Assembly: GCA_946476985.1 (NCBI GenBank)
Contig: CAMKWS010000006.1
Coordinates: forward strand, 55,634-119,633
Reading direction: 5' to 3'
Origin: an uncultured Acetobacteraceae bacterium
GTDB taxonomy: Bacteria; Pseudomonadota; Alphaproteobacteria; Acetobacterales; Acetobacteraceae
Length of the DNA: 64,000 bases
The notes below the pieces were generated by a model, which saw only the letters and a program-made list of their open reading frames with translations, did not search any database and was not told the origin of the DNA. Below are positions 1 to 9,293 of the stretch, in pieces. Numbering within the stretch: position 1 is the stretch's first letter; each line of letters begins with the position of its first letter. Both the position numbers and the translations under genes were made by a program.

Positions 1-642
1 GATGAATCCTACCTTGGTGTGTTGATTGATGATCTGACCCTACATGGCATCAGTGAGCCGTATCGGATGTTCACCTCACGGGCGGAATATCGTCTTTTAT
101 TGCGGGCTGATAATGCAGATCTCAGACTGACACCAAAAGCGATTGAAGCCGGTTGTGTTGGTGAGGAACGCCAAAAAGCATTCACACGTCTGCAAGATGA
201 TATTGCTCAGGCGATGAAAAAAGCACGCCAAGCTGACTTCCTCCCTCAACAGCTTAAGGAGCATGGGATTGATGTCTCACAAGATGGGCGGCGGCGGAGC
301 TTATTAGATATTCTTGCCACTCAAGCAGATGATGCCCAAATAGCAGCCCTTGCCCCTTGGTATGCAGCTTTACCTGTGCGTATTGCACGGCATGTTCAAA
401 CAGAAGCCCGTTATGGAGGGTATTTGCGTCGCCAAGAGCGTGAAATTCAGCAATTAAAGAGTGAAGCGAATTTACGCCTGCCAGATGACCTAGATTACAG
501 CAAGATTGGTGGTCTTAGCCAAGAAATGCAGGAGCGCCTTACAGCTGCACAACCAAGTAATTTTGCTGCCGCTGGGCGTATAAGAGGGGTGACACCTGCA
601 GCTCTTATTGCTCTACTTGCTCATGTAAGGAGCCGCTCATGA
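1..642 (+). CDS. mnmG: tRNA uridine-5-carboxymethylaminomethyl(34) synthesis enzyme MnmG (GidA), C-terminal part, 5' truncated by window edge
   Basis: Frame +1 is open to base 1 (DESYLGVLIDDLTLHGISEPYRMFTSRAEYRLLLRADNADLRLT is the typical MnmG C-terminal half); followed by rsmG. Confidence 0.96.
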   Translation, partial: DESYLGVLIDDLTLHGISEPYRMFTSRAEYRLLLRADNADLRLTPKAIEAGCVGEERQKAFTRLQDDIAQAMKKARQADFLPQQLKEHGIDVSQDGRRRSLLDILATQADDAQIAALAPWYAALPVRIARHVQTEARYGGYLRRQEREIQQLKSEANLRLPDDLDYSKIGGLSQEMQERLTAAQPSNFAAAGRIRGVTPAALIALLAHVRSRS

Positions 643-1217
643 AGCATGTTTCACATGAAACAGATGAAAAATTGCAATATTTCGCAGCATTGTTAAAGCA
701 GTGGAATGAGAAGATTAATCTAGTTAGCCCTAAGGATATTGCTCATTTATGGCCACGCCATATTGCTGATAGTATGCAGATTGTTCCGCATATTAAGGCG
801 GGCGCTCATATAACAGATCTTGGCTCTGGTGGTGGGTTTCCTGGGCTGATTATCGCTATTGCAACGGGTAATCCTGTAACACTTATTGAGTCTGATCAGC
901 GTAAATGTGCTTTCTTGCGTGAAGCTGGACGGCAATGCGGAGCACAGGTGAAGGTTATCGCAAAACGCATTGAGCAGGTAGATATTCCCCCTGCTGATAT
1001 TATTACAGCCCGTGCCCTTGCTCCTTTAACAATTTTGCTTGAATGGGCGCGGCCCTTATTAAAGCCAGAAGGTGAATGTCTCTTTTTAAAGGGAAGAAAA
1101 ACACCTGATGAGTTGACCACAGCCCACTCGGACTGGCACATGACATATGAAAGCATTCCCAGTCAGTCCGACCCTGATGGGTTCCTTCTTAAAGTCAGTG
1201 GTTTCAGACGTGTCTAA
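639..1217 (+). CDS. rsmG: 16S rRNA (guanine(527)-N(7))-methyltransferase RsmG (GidB)
   Basis: ITDLGSGGGFPGLIIAI SAM motif; position directly after mnmG with ATGA-type overlap. Confidence 0.95.
   Translation: MKHVSHETDEKLQYFAALLKQWNEKINLVSPKDIAHLWPRHIADSMQIVPHIKAGAHITDLGSGGGFPGLIIAIATGNPVTLIESDQRKCAFLREAGRQCGAQVKVIAKRIEQVDIPPADIITARALAPLTILLEWARPLLKPEGECLFLKGRKTPDELTTAHSDWHMTYESIPSQSDPDGFLLKVSGFRRV
647..662. promoter_or_regulatory. parS-like ParB-binding palindrome TGTTTCACATGAAACA
   Basis: 15/16 match to consensus TGTTTCACGTGAAACA; lies inside the rsmG 5' end about 1.3 kb upstream of parB. Confidence 0.75.
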
Positions 1218-2001
1218 AACTGTCGCACATACTCCGCATATTATCGCTATTGCTAACCAAAAAGGTGGTGTTGGTAAAACAACAACCAGCCTTAATTTGG
1301 CAGCATCTCTTGCACGGTCTAAGCGTGTTTTGTTGATTGACCTAGACCCGCAGGGCAATGCTTCTACAGGGTTGGGGTTAGATTATGCAGACCGTGGGCG
1401 TGGAACATACGGCGCCTTGTTGGAGGATGTTCGTCCAGAGAGCCTTATTCGGCCAAGTATGCACAAGAATCTCGACCTTATGCCTGCAACAAGTGATCTT
1501 GCTGGTGCTGAGCTTGAGATGATTGACCAAGAGCGTCGGGAATATCGTCTGCGGGATAGTATCCGTGAGCTTAAAGGCAAGTATGATATTATTCTCATAG
1601 ACTGCCCGCCGAGCTTAGGTTTGCTGACATTGAATGCCTTGGTCATTACGCAGAGTGTGCTTGTTCCACTACAATGTGAGTTTTTCGCTTTGGAAGGAAT
1701 TAGCCAGCTTGTCAGAACAATTGAACGTGTAAGAACAGCCTTTAATGCAGACCTTCACTTAGAAGGCATTGTGCTGACGATGTTTGACACACGTAATAAC
1801 CTTTCCTCCCTTGTAGCAGAAGATGCACGTGGCTTTTTTGGGAAACAGGTTTTTAAAACGGTGATTCCGCGTAATATTCGCATCTCTGAAGCGCAAAGTT
1901 ATGGTCAGCCCGTACTGGATTACGCACCAAGCTCTACCGGGGCGCAGGCTTATCTGGCATTAGGTAAAGAACTCCTAAAGCGGCTTAAAAAGAAGGGCTA
2001 A
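1198..2001 (+). CDS. parA: ParA family chromosome partitioning ATPase (start uncertain; GTG at 1198 or 1210 likelier than the ORF-track ATG at 1147)
   Basis: IIAIANQKGGVGKTTTSLNLAASLA deviant Walker A, LLIDLDPQGNASTGLG; followed by parB. Confidence 0.95.
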   Translation: MVSDVSKTVAHTPHIIAIANQKGGVGKTTTSLNLAASLARSKRVLLIDLDPQGNASTGLGLDYADRGRGTYGALLEDVRPESLIRPSMHKNLDLMPATSDLAGAELEMIDQERREYRLRDSIRELKGKYDIILIDCPPSLGLLTLNALVITQSVLVPLQCEFFALEGISQLVRTIERVRTAFNADLHLEGIVLTMFDTRNNLSSLVAEDARGFFGKQVFKTVIPRNIRISEAQSYGQPVLDYAPSSTGAQAYLALGKELLKRLKKKG

Positions 2002-2006
2002 GACTC

Positions 2007-2903
2007 ATGGCAAAAAAGGCATCGTCACAGAGATTAGGCCGCGGCTTAGCCGCTCTTTTAGGTGACCAAGCGCCTCAACTCGCACGTGCGGGCGCTGCTC
2101 CACAGCAGGGTGAAAATGTAGCAAATCAGCCGGGTATGTTGGCGGTGGATTTGCTTGCACCAAGTCCGTTTCAGCCTCGTCGGGCAATGAATAAAGATAG
2201 GCTAGAAGAACTTGCTGATTCTATTCGTTCTCGTGGGGTTATTCAGCCAATACTTGTGCGTCCTAATCCGGAGAAATCTGGATATTATCAGATTATTGCT
2301 GGTGAGCGCCGCTGGCGAGCCTCTCAAATGGCTGGCTTACATGAAGTGCCTGTGTATATTCGCCAGCTGGATGATACAGATGCCATGGCCGCGGCTATGG
2401 TTGAGAATCTCCAGCGTTCAGACCTTAACCCTGTTGAAGAAGCACTCGGATTACAGCGTTTGGTGCAGGATTATAGCCTGACACAAGAGGAGCTTGCAGG
2501 CGCAGTTGGTAAATCACGTTCACATATTACAAACACAATTCGTTTGTTGAATTTACCAGCCACTGTATTGGATTGCTTGCGTGAAGGTGGTTTGAGTGCA
2601 GGACATGCTCGTGCGTTGTTAGGGCATCCAGACCCTGCTTTGGGAATGAAAGTTGTTCTCGAAAAAGGGCTGAATGTTCGCCAAACGGAGGATATGGTCG
2701 CACGCTTAAACAAAGCGGGTGATGATATTTCTAAGAAAGAAAACAGAGCCCCTGCCCCCGAAATTACACGTTTGGAAGAAGATCTCTCAACTCATTTGGG
2801 GTTGAAGACGCAAATACGTTTTAATGGCAAAAGCGGCTCACTTAAAATTAACTATTCATCGCTAGAACAGTTCGAGGAACTTATGGAGCGGTTAAAGCGA
2901 TAA
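2007..2903 (+). CDS. parB: ParB/RepB/Spo0J family partition protein
   Basis: RGLAALLGD, PFQPRRAMNKDRLEELADSIRSRGVIQPILVRP, GERRWRASQMAG; SRSHITNTIRLLNLP HTH. Confidence 0.96.
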   Translation: MAKKASSQRLGRGLAALLGDQAPQLARAGAAPQQGENVANQPGMLAVDLLAPSPFQPRRAMNKDRLEELADSIRSRGVIQPILVRPNPEKSGYYQIIAGERRWRASQMAGLHEVPVYIRQLDDTDAMAAAMVENLQRSDLNPVEEALGLQRLVQDYSLTQEELAGAVGKSRSHITNTIRLLNLPATVLDCLREGGLSAGHARALLGHPDPALGMKVVLEKGLNVRQTEDMVARLNKAGDDISKKENRAPAPEITRLEEDLSTHLGLKTQIRFNGKSGSLKINYSSLEQFEELMERLKR

Positions 2904-2995
2904 AGAAAATCGCGTTACAGGCAAAAAAAAAGCATAAAAGTTGTTGCTTGAGAGTAAGGAGCCTGTTAGATAAACGCTCGTTGATAACCGGCCGT

Positions 2996-3071
<76 letters not shown>

Positions 3072-3160
3072 CGGTCTGGTAAGCCCCCCTTACGGTATCT
3101 GTCATGGCTTCTTCAGGGGAGGAGGCATTTGGCCGTTTATCGTTCTTTGAGGGGAAGAAA

Positions 3161-3511
3161 ATGTTTCCTTTTCTTTTAAAAACAGGTCTCGCAGGCTTTC
3201 TTATAGCCGCTGCATCAACATGTGCGAAGAGATATCCTGGTTTTGGTGCGCTTATAGCCTCCCTCCCTCTTGTCTCCATATTGGGTATGATTTTTCTGTG
3301 GTGGGATAAGCCTGATAAAACAAATATGGCGGCTCATAGTGAGGCAACCTTTTGGTATGTTCTGCCATCACTTCCTATGTTTTTGATAATGCCTGTTCTA
3401 CTTCGCCGAGGATGCCCTTTTTGGGTAAGTCTTGTTATAGGCTGTGGTGTGACCATTATATTATATACGGGTGTCGTATGGGCTGGGCGTCGTTACGGCT
3501 TGCCGTTATAG
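3161..3511 (+). CDS. DUF3147-like small integral membrane protein
   Basis: Four hydrophobic segments; MFPFLLKTGLAGFLIAAAS...GFGALIASLPLVSILGMIFLWWD; start chosen at internal Met 3161. Confidence 0.65.
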   Translation: MFPFLLKTGLAGFLIAAASTCAKRYPGFGALIASLPLVSILGMIFLWWDKPDKTNMAAHSEATFWYVLPSLPMFLIMPVLLRRGCPFWVSLVIGCGVTIILYTGVVWAGRRYGLPL

Positions 3512-3586
3512 GTAGAACAAGCTTATCTGCTTATATTAAGTGGTATAGCTTTTAATAGGAAATGGCCTAAAGATAGTGAGAGTGCC

Positions 3587-5017
3587 ATGCGTGTGAACGA
3601 GTTCATGCCCCAGCCAATTGAGGGGCGAAAACAGCCAGTTATTGCTCTTGTTGGGTGTGATGGGAGTGGGAAATCAACAGTCGGCGCGGCATTAAAAGCT
3701 ATGCTGGATGAGGATCGCCCAACGGCGTTTTGTCATCTTGGTAAGCAGGCAGGTAATTTAGAACGTACATTAGCCCCCTTCCCTATTATTGGGTCATTTG
3801 TCACCAAAAAGGCAAGTAAGGAAAATAAACGCACGCAGTCTGGCAAAAAGGCAGGTGTTCTTGCGGCTGTATCAGGTTTTGTTTTGTCTATGCGGCGTGT
3901 GGTGCGCTTTCGCGCTATGAGGAAGAAACATGGGCGAGGTATGGCGATTTTAACGGATCGTTATCCCCAAAATGTTGTTCCTGGTCCTATGGATGGCCCC
4001 ACGCTTGCTAATCTAAACCGCGATGGCTTTTTTATAAGGTTTTTTAGCCGGTTAGAGAGGCGCATTTATGCCCGTATGGCAAGCTTTAAGCCAGATCTCG
4101 TTATACGGTTGAATGTTGATCTAGAGACAGCATTGCAGCGCAAGCCAGACCATGTGCCTTTTAAGTTGGCACGTAAAATAGAAGATCTTACCAAGTTGGA
4201 GTTTGCAGGGGCTCCAATTGTGGATTTAAGCGCAACAGACCCATTAGAGATGGTGATTGCTCAAGCGCAGGAGGCGGCAACAAAAGTTATGGCTTTGTAC
4301 CCTCAAGAGATTGAAGATAAGTGTGCAATTCCACAAAGAGCAGGCATACTTGTATCAATTGTTGGGTGTGACGGATCTGGAAAGTCTAGCTTGAGTCAGG
4401 ACCTCGTAAAAAGATTTTCAGAGGTTCGTAAGACGAGTTATGGCTATTTAGGGCTTGGTTCTGGTGATCTTGGCAGACGTATTGGTACATTGCCGCTCAT
4501 TGGCCCAGCGTTGGAAAGAAAGCTTACAAGCAAAGCAAAAAAAACGCGTACAAAGGGAGAGAAAATTCCTGGTGTAGTGACGGCGTTTGTTGTTTTTGTG
4601 TTTTCTCTTATTCGGTTGAAGCGTTTTAACCGTGTAAAAAAAGAAGTCGAGCGTGGTGTTCTGGTTATAACAGACCGGTATCCGCAAGCTGAGATCCCGG
4701 GCCAATGTGATGGTCCTGGGCTTTCTGCTGCGCATAGTAATAATCCATTTATTAAATTTATGGCGCATATAGAGCGGAAGATTTATAGGAAGATTGCTAA
4801 TTTCAAGCCTGATCTTATTGTTCGGCTGGATGTAGATGCTGAGACAGCTCATAGCCGTAAGCCTGATCATGATTTAGAAGCAATGCGTCTAAAAGCTGAC
4901 ATTATGCCGAAACTGACATTTAATAATGCGCATATTGAGGTTGTAGATGCACGACAGTCTTATGCGGCTGTGCGAGAGCAGGTTCTGGAGATTCTAAAGG
5001 TGCATAACCTGCCGTAA
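3587..5017 (+). CDS. Tandem-duplicated P-loop (thymidylate-kinase-like) protein
   Basis: Two homologous ~235-aa halves, each with VGCDGSGKS Walker A, a TDRYPQ motif and FKPDL(V/I)(I/V)RL(N/D)VD. Confidence 0.75.
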   Translation: MRVNEFMPQPIEGRKQPVIALVGCDGSGKSTVGAALKAMLDEDRPTAFCHLGKQAGNLERTLAPFPIIGSFVTKKASKENKRTQSGKKAGVLAAVSGFVLSMRRVVRFRAMRKKHGRGMAILTDRYPQNVVPGPMDGPTLANLNRDGFFIRFFSRLERRIYARMASFKPDLVIRLNVDLETALQRKPDHVPFKLARKIEDLTKLEFAGAPIVDLSATDPLEMVIAQAQEAATKVMALYPQEIEDKCAIPQRAGILVSIVGCDGSGKSSLSQDLVKRFSEVRKTSYGYLGLGSGDLGRRIGTLPLIGPALERKLTSKAKKTRTKGEKIPGVVTAFVVFVFSLIRLKRFNRVKKEVERGVLVITDRYPQAEIPGQCDGPGLSAAHSNNPFIKFMAHIERKIYRKIANFKPDLIVRLDVDAETAHSRKPDHDLEAMRLKADIMPKLTFNNAHIEVVDARQSYAAVREQVLEILKVHNLP

Positions 5018-5044
5018 CTTCCCCCCTACTCCGGTCATTTATTC

Positions 5045-5083
5045 ATAAAAGAGTACTGGGTGTTATGCACAGTACTCTTTTAT
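5045..5083. terminator. Bidirectional hairpin terminator between convergent genes
   Basis: Perfect 14-bp stem ATAAAAGAGTACTG / CAGTACTCTTTTAT, 11-nt loop. Confidence 0.85.
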
Positions 5084-5119
5084 GTAGAGCGCTTCTATAC
5101 AGCTGAAGGTAATAACAGG

Positions 5120-5977
5120 TTACCCAATGCTGCGTGCTAGGAAAGATTTAATACGTTGAGGGATTTCACGGGGAGATTGAAAGCGATCTTTACGGTAGTT
5201 TTGTGAGCCATTGAGTTTCTTCTCAATAAGGCCATCGTGATAGTCGCCCATCATGCCGTTAATTGTCGCAAGATATTCAGAGAGCTGGTTTAGTTCTTGT
5301 GAAGGTCGGATGGTACGTAATGTGTCATTAAAAGCAACGCGTCGGCTTATAATTTTTCTCATAACGTGGAATTCATGGCCTGTTGTAGCATCTAGTGTCT
5401 CAACAAGTCGTGCTAGGCGGGCATTTTCCTTTTTTTGATAGTTGTGAATTCCTTCAGCACTATCTTCTTTCCACGCAATAATTGGGGCTGCTGTTAGCCA
5501 GTAAACAAGCGGCGAAAGTGCTGCCCAAAGGATAAGCCCATTTGTAAAGGTTGCTCGACGATGATGGTTTTTAAAAGCATCCTGCATATTCCCCATAATG
5601 ATAGTGACAATATGCAACATGAGCGGATAGCGATGACGACGTGTAAAGTTAGCACAAGCAAAGCGCATATGTTTGAACTTCGCACGGGCATATTTAAAAG
5701 CGAGTTGTTCCTCTTTGGAGGCCTTACCAGAGAGAGCAATACGCATAATTAAACGGCGAAACGCAGGGCGATCAACGCCACGGTCTAGCAACTGCCAGCA
5801 GAGATTATAACCTTGGCGAATCTCATCTTTCCCACAGAGAGGTAAAACATCCTCTGGCAAGGGGGTGTTGGGATGAGGAACATCGTCAAGGAGAACATGC
5901 TCAAAGACGGTGTCCAATGCCTCTTGGGGAAAGAGGGGTTTATTACGAACTGAGGGAGAAAAAGGACAAAGAGGCAT
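5120..5977 (-). CDS. Hypothetical protein with one hydrophobic segment
   Basis: Long ORF, 285 aa, co-directional with downstream genes; no family recognised. Confidence 0.6.
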   Translation of the reverse strand: MPLCPFSPSVRNKPLFPQEALDTVFEHVLLDDVPHPNTPLPEDVLPLCGKDEIRQGYNLCWQLLDRGVDRPAFRRLIMRIALSGKASKEEQLAFKYARAKFKHMRFACANFTRRHRYPLMLHIVTIIMGNMQDAFKNHHRRATFTNGLILWAALSPLVYWLTAAPIIAWKEDSAEGIHNYQKKENARLARLVETLDATTGHEFHVMRKIISRRVAFNDTLRTIRPSQELNQLSEYLATINGMMGDYHDGLIEKKLNGSQNYRKDRFQSPREIPQRIKSFLARSIG

Positions 5978-6024
5978 AAGATGTCTTTTAGAAGAGCAGA
6001 TAAAAGCGGTTGAAGCGTGGTGGG

Positions 6025-7359
6025 TTAGTTTGTTTCACGCTCATGAGGGAGAATGATGCTGTGACGTCGGAAATAAGTGATGCCCGTCATAGCAAAGGTA
6101 ATGAGCGTAACGAGGAAAATTCCTAGGGCATAAGCTAGGCCAGCTCCATTTAAGCCGTAATGGTGGCTCATATATATCAGAAGTGGGATATAGAAGATGA
6201 CAGCAATTAATTGAGCAACCATGATGTAATGTGAGCGTCCCGCTGTGTAGAGAACCCCTTCCATTGGTAAGCCAGCCATAAAGAAGATTAAAGATGGTGA
6301 CATCCACATCATCAATGTTGCTGCGCTGCCATAGCGATGCCCAAACATGCTAATAGCGGGTTTCCCACCGATATATACGACCAACATCGCAACAAGCCCC
6401 AAAGCGGCTGAGAGAAGACTGGTTCTTACAGCAAGTTTCCATGGGGCTGGGGTGCGAGGGTTCATACGGACAACTTCGGGGTAATAGCTCTTTTCCAGAA
6501 GCTTCGCTGGGCGCTGAACTGCATCCATAAATTCCATAGCAAGGGAATAAAGCCCTGCGGAAGATGTGCTGACAAGCTTACCAACAAGAAGTTTACTGAC
6601 GGGTTCCCATACGGTTTCTAAGATGGTTGTGATGCTGGCTGTCCATATAAAGCCCCATAGCCCTTTGGGCATCCTACGAGATGCAGCGATCAGGCTTGGC
6701 CTGAGAGCAGAGAGCAAATCATGGCGTTTAAGCTCTAGAATGGCACCGCTCCAAATATATATTTGGCCAACGAGAGCGGCAAAATACCACGCAACAACAA
6801 AGCCTGTAAGCCCAGCGCCAGTTATCCATGCAATAAGGCAGAGAATGGCCCGAATAATCGGGCTTACCATTTGCTGTCGCGAGACAATATCTATGCGGTC
6901 AAAAAGGCGTAAAATACCATATGCGCTAGAGCTACCTATACCAGGGATAAGCGTACAATAAAGTAGAACAAGGGTTTCGTGTCGGTTGTGAATACCGATC
7001 TTCTCGCCCAGAAAGATAAGAGCGAGCATTCCTCCGACCATAGAGAGGGTACCGGCACATAAGTCTAAGCCAAGTGCGAGGCGGATACTGGTTTTAACAG
7101 TCTCTCTTTCCCCTTTTTGCCAAGGGATAGAGCCGTAATGAAGGACAATCTGCCAGCTTTGGAACTGCCCAATGGCAGCGATTGTTTCAATATATGACGT
7201 AATAAGAGTTAGAACGCCAAAATCATGAGGGTGGAGTGCACGGCCCGTGCTGACAAGCGCAATAAGCCCAATAACAGCACCAATAAGCTTTGTAGAACCG
7301 AGCTTGCCCGCATTTTTAAGAACAATGCGGAAGAGATCATCACCAAACCAACCCTTCAT
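6025..7359 (-). CDS. Polysaccharide/oligosaccharide flippase-like membrane protein (MOP/Wzx type)
   Basis: Polytopic; KNAGKLGSTKLIGAVIGLIALVSTGRALHPHDFGVLTL N-terminus typical of flippases. Confidence 0.8.
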   Translation of the reverse strand: MKGWFGDDLFRIVLKNAGKLGSTKLIGAVIGLIALVSTGRALHPHDFGVLTLITSYIETIAAIGQFQSWQIVLHYGSIPWQKGERETVKTSIRLALGLDLCAGTLSMVGGMLALIFLGEKIGIHNRHETLVLLYCTLIPGIGSSSAYGILRLFDRIDIVSRQQMVSPIIRAILCLIAWITGAGLTGFVVAWYFAALVGQIYIWSGAILELKRHDLLSALRPSLIAASRRMPKGLWGFIWTASITTILETVWEPVSKLLVGKLVSTSSAGLYSLAMEFMDAVQRPAKLLEKSYYPEVVRMNPRTPAPWKLAVRTSLLSAALGLVAMLVVYIGGKPAISMFGHRYGSAATLMMWMSPSLIFFMAGLPMEGVLYTAGRSHYIMVAQLIAVIFYIPLLIYMSHHYGLNGAGLAYALGIFLVTLITFAMTGITYFRRHSIILPHERETN

Positions 7360-8051
7360 TATGCCTGCCCACCAAAGGCTGGAAGTTCATTCACAGCGAT
7401 AACACGCCATTGTTGTGAAATATGCTCAATAATGGTGAGGGAGAGATTTTGGATTGTAAAACGCAAGGCTGTATCTTCTGAGATGTTGAGGCAATGAGCT
7501 AATGCCATACGGATAGCACCGCCATGGCTGAGAATGACCATATCATTGCCTTCTTTTTTCTGAGCGAGACTGTCTAGCGCAGCACCAACGCGTATGCGGA
7601 CATCGGTCATACTTTCGCCTTTTGGAGGGCGTTCGTCTGCGGCAATGGACCAAAAAGGTGGGGTTGGTTTTTTTATAAGAGTGGGAAATATATCATGAGG
7701 TGTCCCATTCCATTCTCCCATAGATTGCTCAATAAATGAGGGCTCTGTGGTGAGAGGCGCGGTAAATGTGCCTTCGTTGCGAATAGCATGACCTGTATCC
7801 CGAGCCCGTTTGAGAGGGGATGTCAGCCAAAGAGCATTGTCAGGGATACGGTGTGCGAGGTGACGGTAGGCTGTGCGTTGACTAGCTAAATGTGTAGGGC
7901 ACAGGCCGACATCTAAACTGCCGTACATGGTTTGACGTGCAGCTTTATTAACAATGCCATGACGAACCAACCAAAAGCGTGTTACGCCTTCAGGGAGTTC
8001 TGGTCCATCCAGAAAATATGCCTGTGGGTCTGGCATGGCAGGGTGTGGCAC
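7359..8051 (-). CDS. Histidine phosphatase family protein
   Basis: FWLVRHGIV RHG motif, SPLKRARDTGHAI, VILSHGGAIRMAL. Confidence 0.88.
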   Translation of the reverse strand: MPHPAMPDPQAYFLDGPELPEGVTRFWLVRHGIVNKAARQTMYGSLDVGLCPTHLASQRTAYRHLAHRIPDNALWLTSPLKRARDTGHAIRNEGTFTAPLTTEPSFIEQSMGEWNGTPHDIFPTLIKKPTPPFWSIAADERPPKGESMTDVRIRVGAALDSLAQKKEGNDMVILSHGGAIRMALAHCLNISEDTALRFTIQNLSLTIIEHISQQWRVIAVNELPAFGGQA

Positions 8052-8346
8052 GAAGAACCTCGTTCACGGTAGATAGGTAAAAGGCAAACGGTCCTGAGAT
8101 AGGACAGATGGCACTACGACCATAATCTCATGATATGGGCGCATAGCGGGGAATGACGCGTCTCTCAAGCAGAACTTTCATAAATTAGTGAATTGTCATT
8201 ATTTAGAAAGTATGACAGGCCCCTTATAAGAGAGTGCATAGGAAAGGCAAAGCCGTCACAAATAGGGGATAAACGGGCCTTATTAGGCAAACCTTTATGG
8301 TAACCTTCATGGCCTTTTAGGGTATTGTGCACGGGAGAAAAATACA

Positions 8347-8490
8347 TTGAAACTTCGTGAAAAATTATGGCCACGTAGCCACCCTGATGTGTTTGTGATT
8401 GATACGAAATGGCTGGTTGTTTTTCATATCGTGGTTATAGGACTTATTGTGGCAATTCATTGGAAATTGTCGGACATGCATGGGTTCTAA
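8347..8490 (+). CDS. Candidate 47-aa single-TM small protein (TTG start), absent from the ORF track
   Basis: TTG AAA CTT...TTC TAA: (M)KLREKLWPRSHPDVFVIDTKWLVVFHIVVIGLIVAIHWKLSDMHGF; GGGAGA ribosome-binding-like sequence upstream; hydrophobic helix. Confidence 0.45.
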   Translation: MKLREKLWPRSHPDVFVIDTKWLVVFHIVVIGLIVAIHWKLSDMHGF

Positions 8491-9293
8491 GTCGAATTTT
8501 TTGCGGCGTGTCTTTTAAGAAAACAGGCTGTTATATATAGCCCCATTCCCCCAAGGCTTATCCAAAAGGCAAGCGGGGCATCACTGTACCATGAGAGAAT
8601 GAGCCCCCCCCAAGAGAGGCATAATGAGCCTATAATGGAGAGGAGTAAGCCTTTAAGGGGAGAAAGTTCTAGTTTTAAAGCGACTGCCGCAGGGCCAATC
8701 ATGAGGCTGAAGGAGAGGAGCGCTCCTGCAATTTCAGCACAAGCAGAGCTCGCAAGTGCAGCAATTAATAAGAAAAGGCGGTTAATCATGCTGCTTGCTA
8801 CTCCCTGCGCTTGTGCTAGGTCGGGAGATAAGCTTGCAAAGAGTAAGGGGCGCCACATAAAAGCAAGACAGAGCAGGCAGAATAAGGTTAGCCCAGCTAA
8901 AGCAAATAATGTTTGTATATCCAGGCTTAAGACATCACCAAAGAGTAGCGTTGTGGCCTGATTAGATGCACTATTAGCCTTATGGAGGCACCATGCGCCA
9001 ATGCCGAGGCTTGTTGCTAAGATAAGGCCTGTTGTGGTGTCTCTTTGGGAGGGGGCATATGTGCGCCCATCTCCCATAAAAAAACCACCTAACATGCTAG
9101 AGAGAACCATCCCCAAAAGGGAAGGAATATGGAGTAAAATAGAGGCTGCGGCGCCGCTAAAGCCAATATGAGGAAGAGCATGAGCGGCAAAGGTCTGTCG
9201 CCGCAGCAGCAAGAACCATCCAATCGTGCCTGCAAGAAGAGAGACAAGAAAGCAGCCCAGAAATGCATGCTGCATAAAGGTGAACTCAAACAT
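8487..9293 (-). CDS. znuB: Metal (zinc) ABC transporter permease
   Basis: Polytopic ABC-3 type permease, AHALPHIGFSGAAAS, operonic with ATPase and solute-binding protein. Confidence 0.88.
   Translation of the reverse strand: MFEFTFMQHAFLGCFLVSLLAGTIGWFLLLRRQTFAAHALPHIGFSGAAASILLHIPSLLGMVLSSMLGGFFMGDGRTYAPSQRDTTTGLILATSLGIGAWCLHKANSASNQATTLLFGDVLSLDIQTLFALAGLTLFCLLCLAFMWRPLLFASLSPDLAQAQGVASSMINRLFLLIAALASSACAEIAGALLSFSLMIGPAAVALKLELSPLKGLLLSIIGSLCLSWGGLILSWYSDAPLAFWISLGGMGLYITACFLKRHAAKNST

Noticed and set aside
4448-4870. 140-aa minus-strand ORF inside the tandem kinase gene
   Set aside because: Antisense to a well-supported coding gene, odd composition, no domain-like sequence.
6031-6046. 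TGTTTCACGCTCATGA as a second parS
   Set aside because: Only the left half matches; right half does not form the palindrome.
8165-8374. 69-aa minus-strand ORF between the histidine phosphatase and znuB
   Set aside because: No RBS or domain evidence; overlaps the better-supported plus-strand small ORF.
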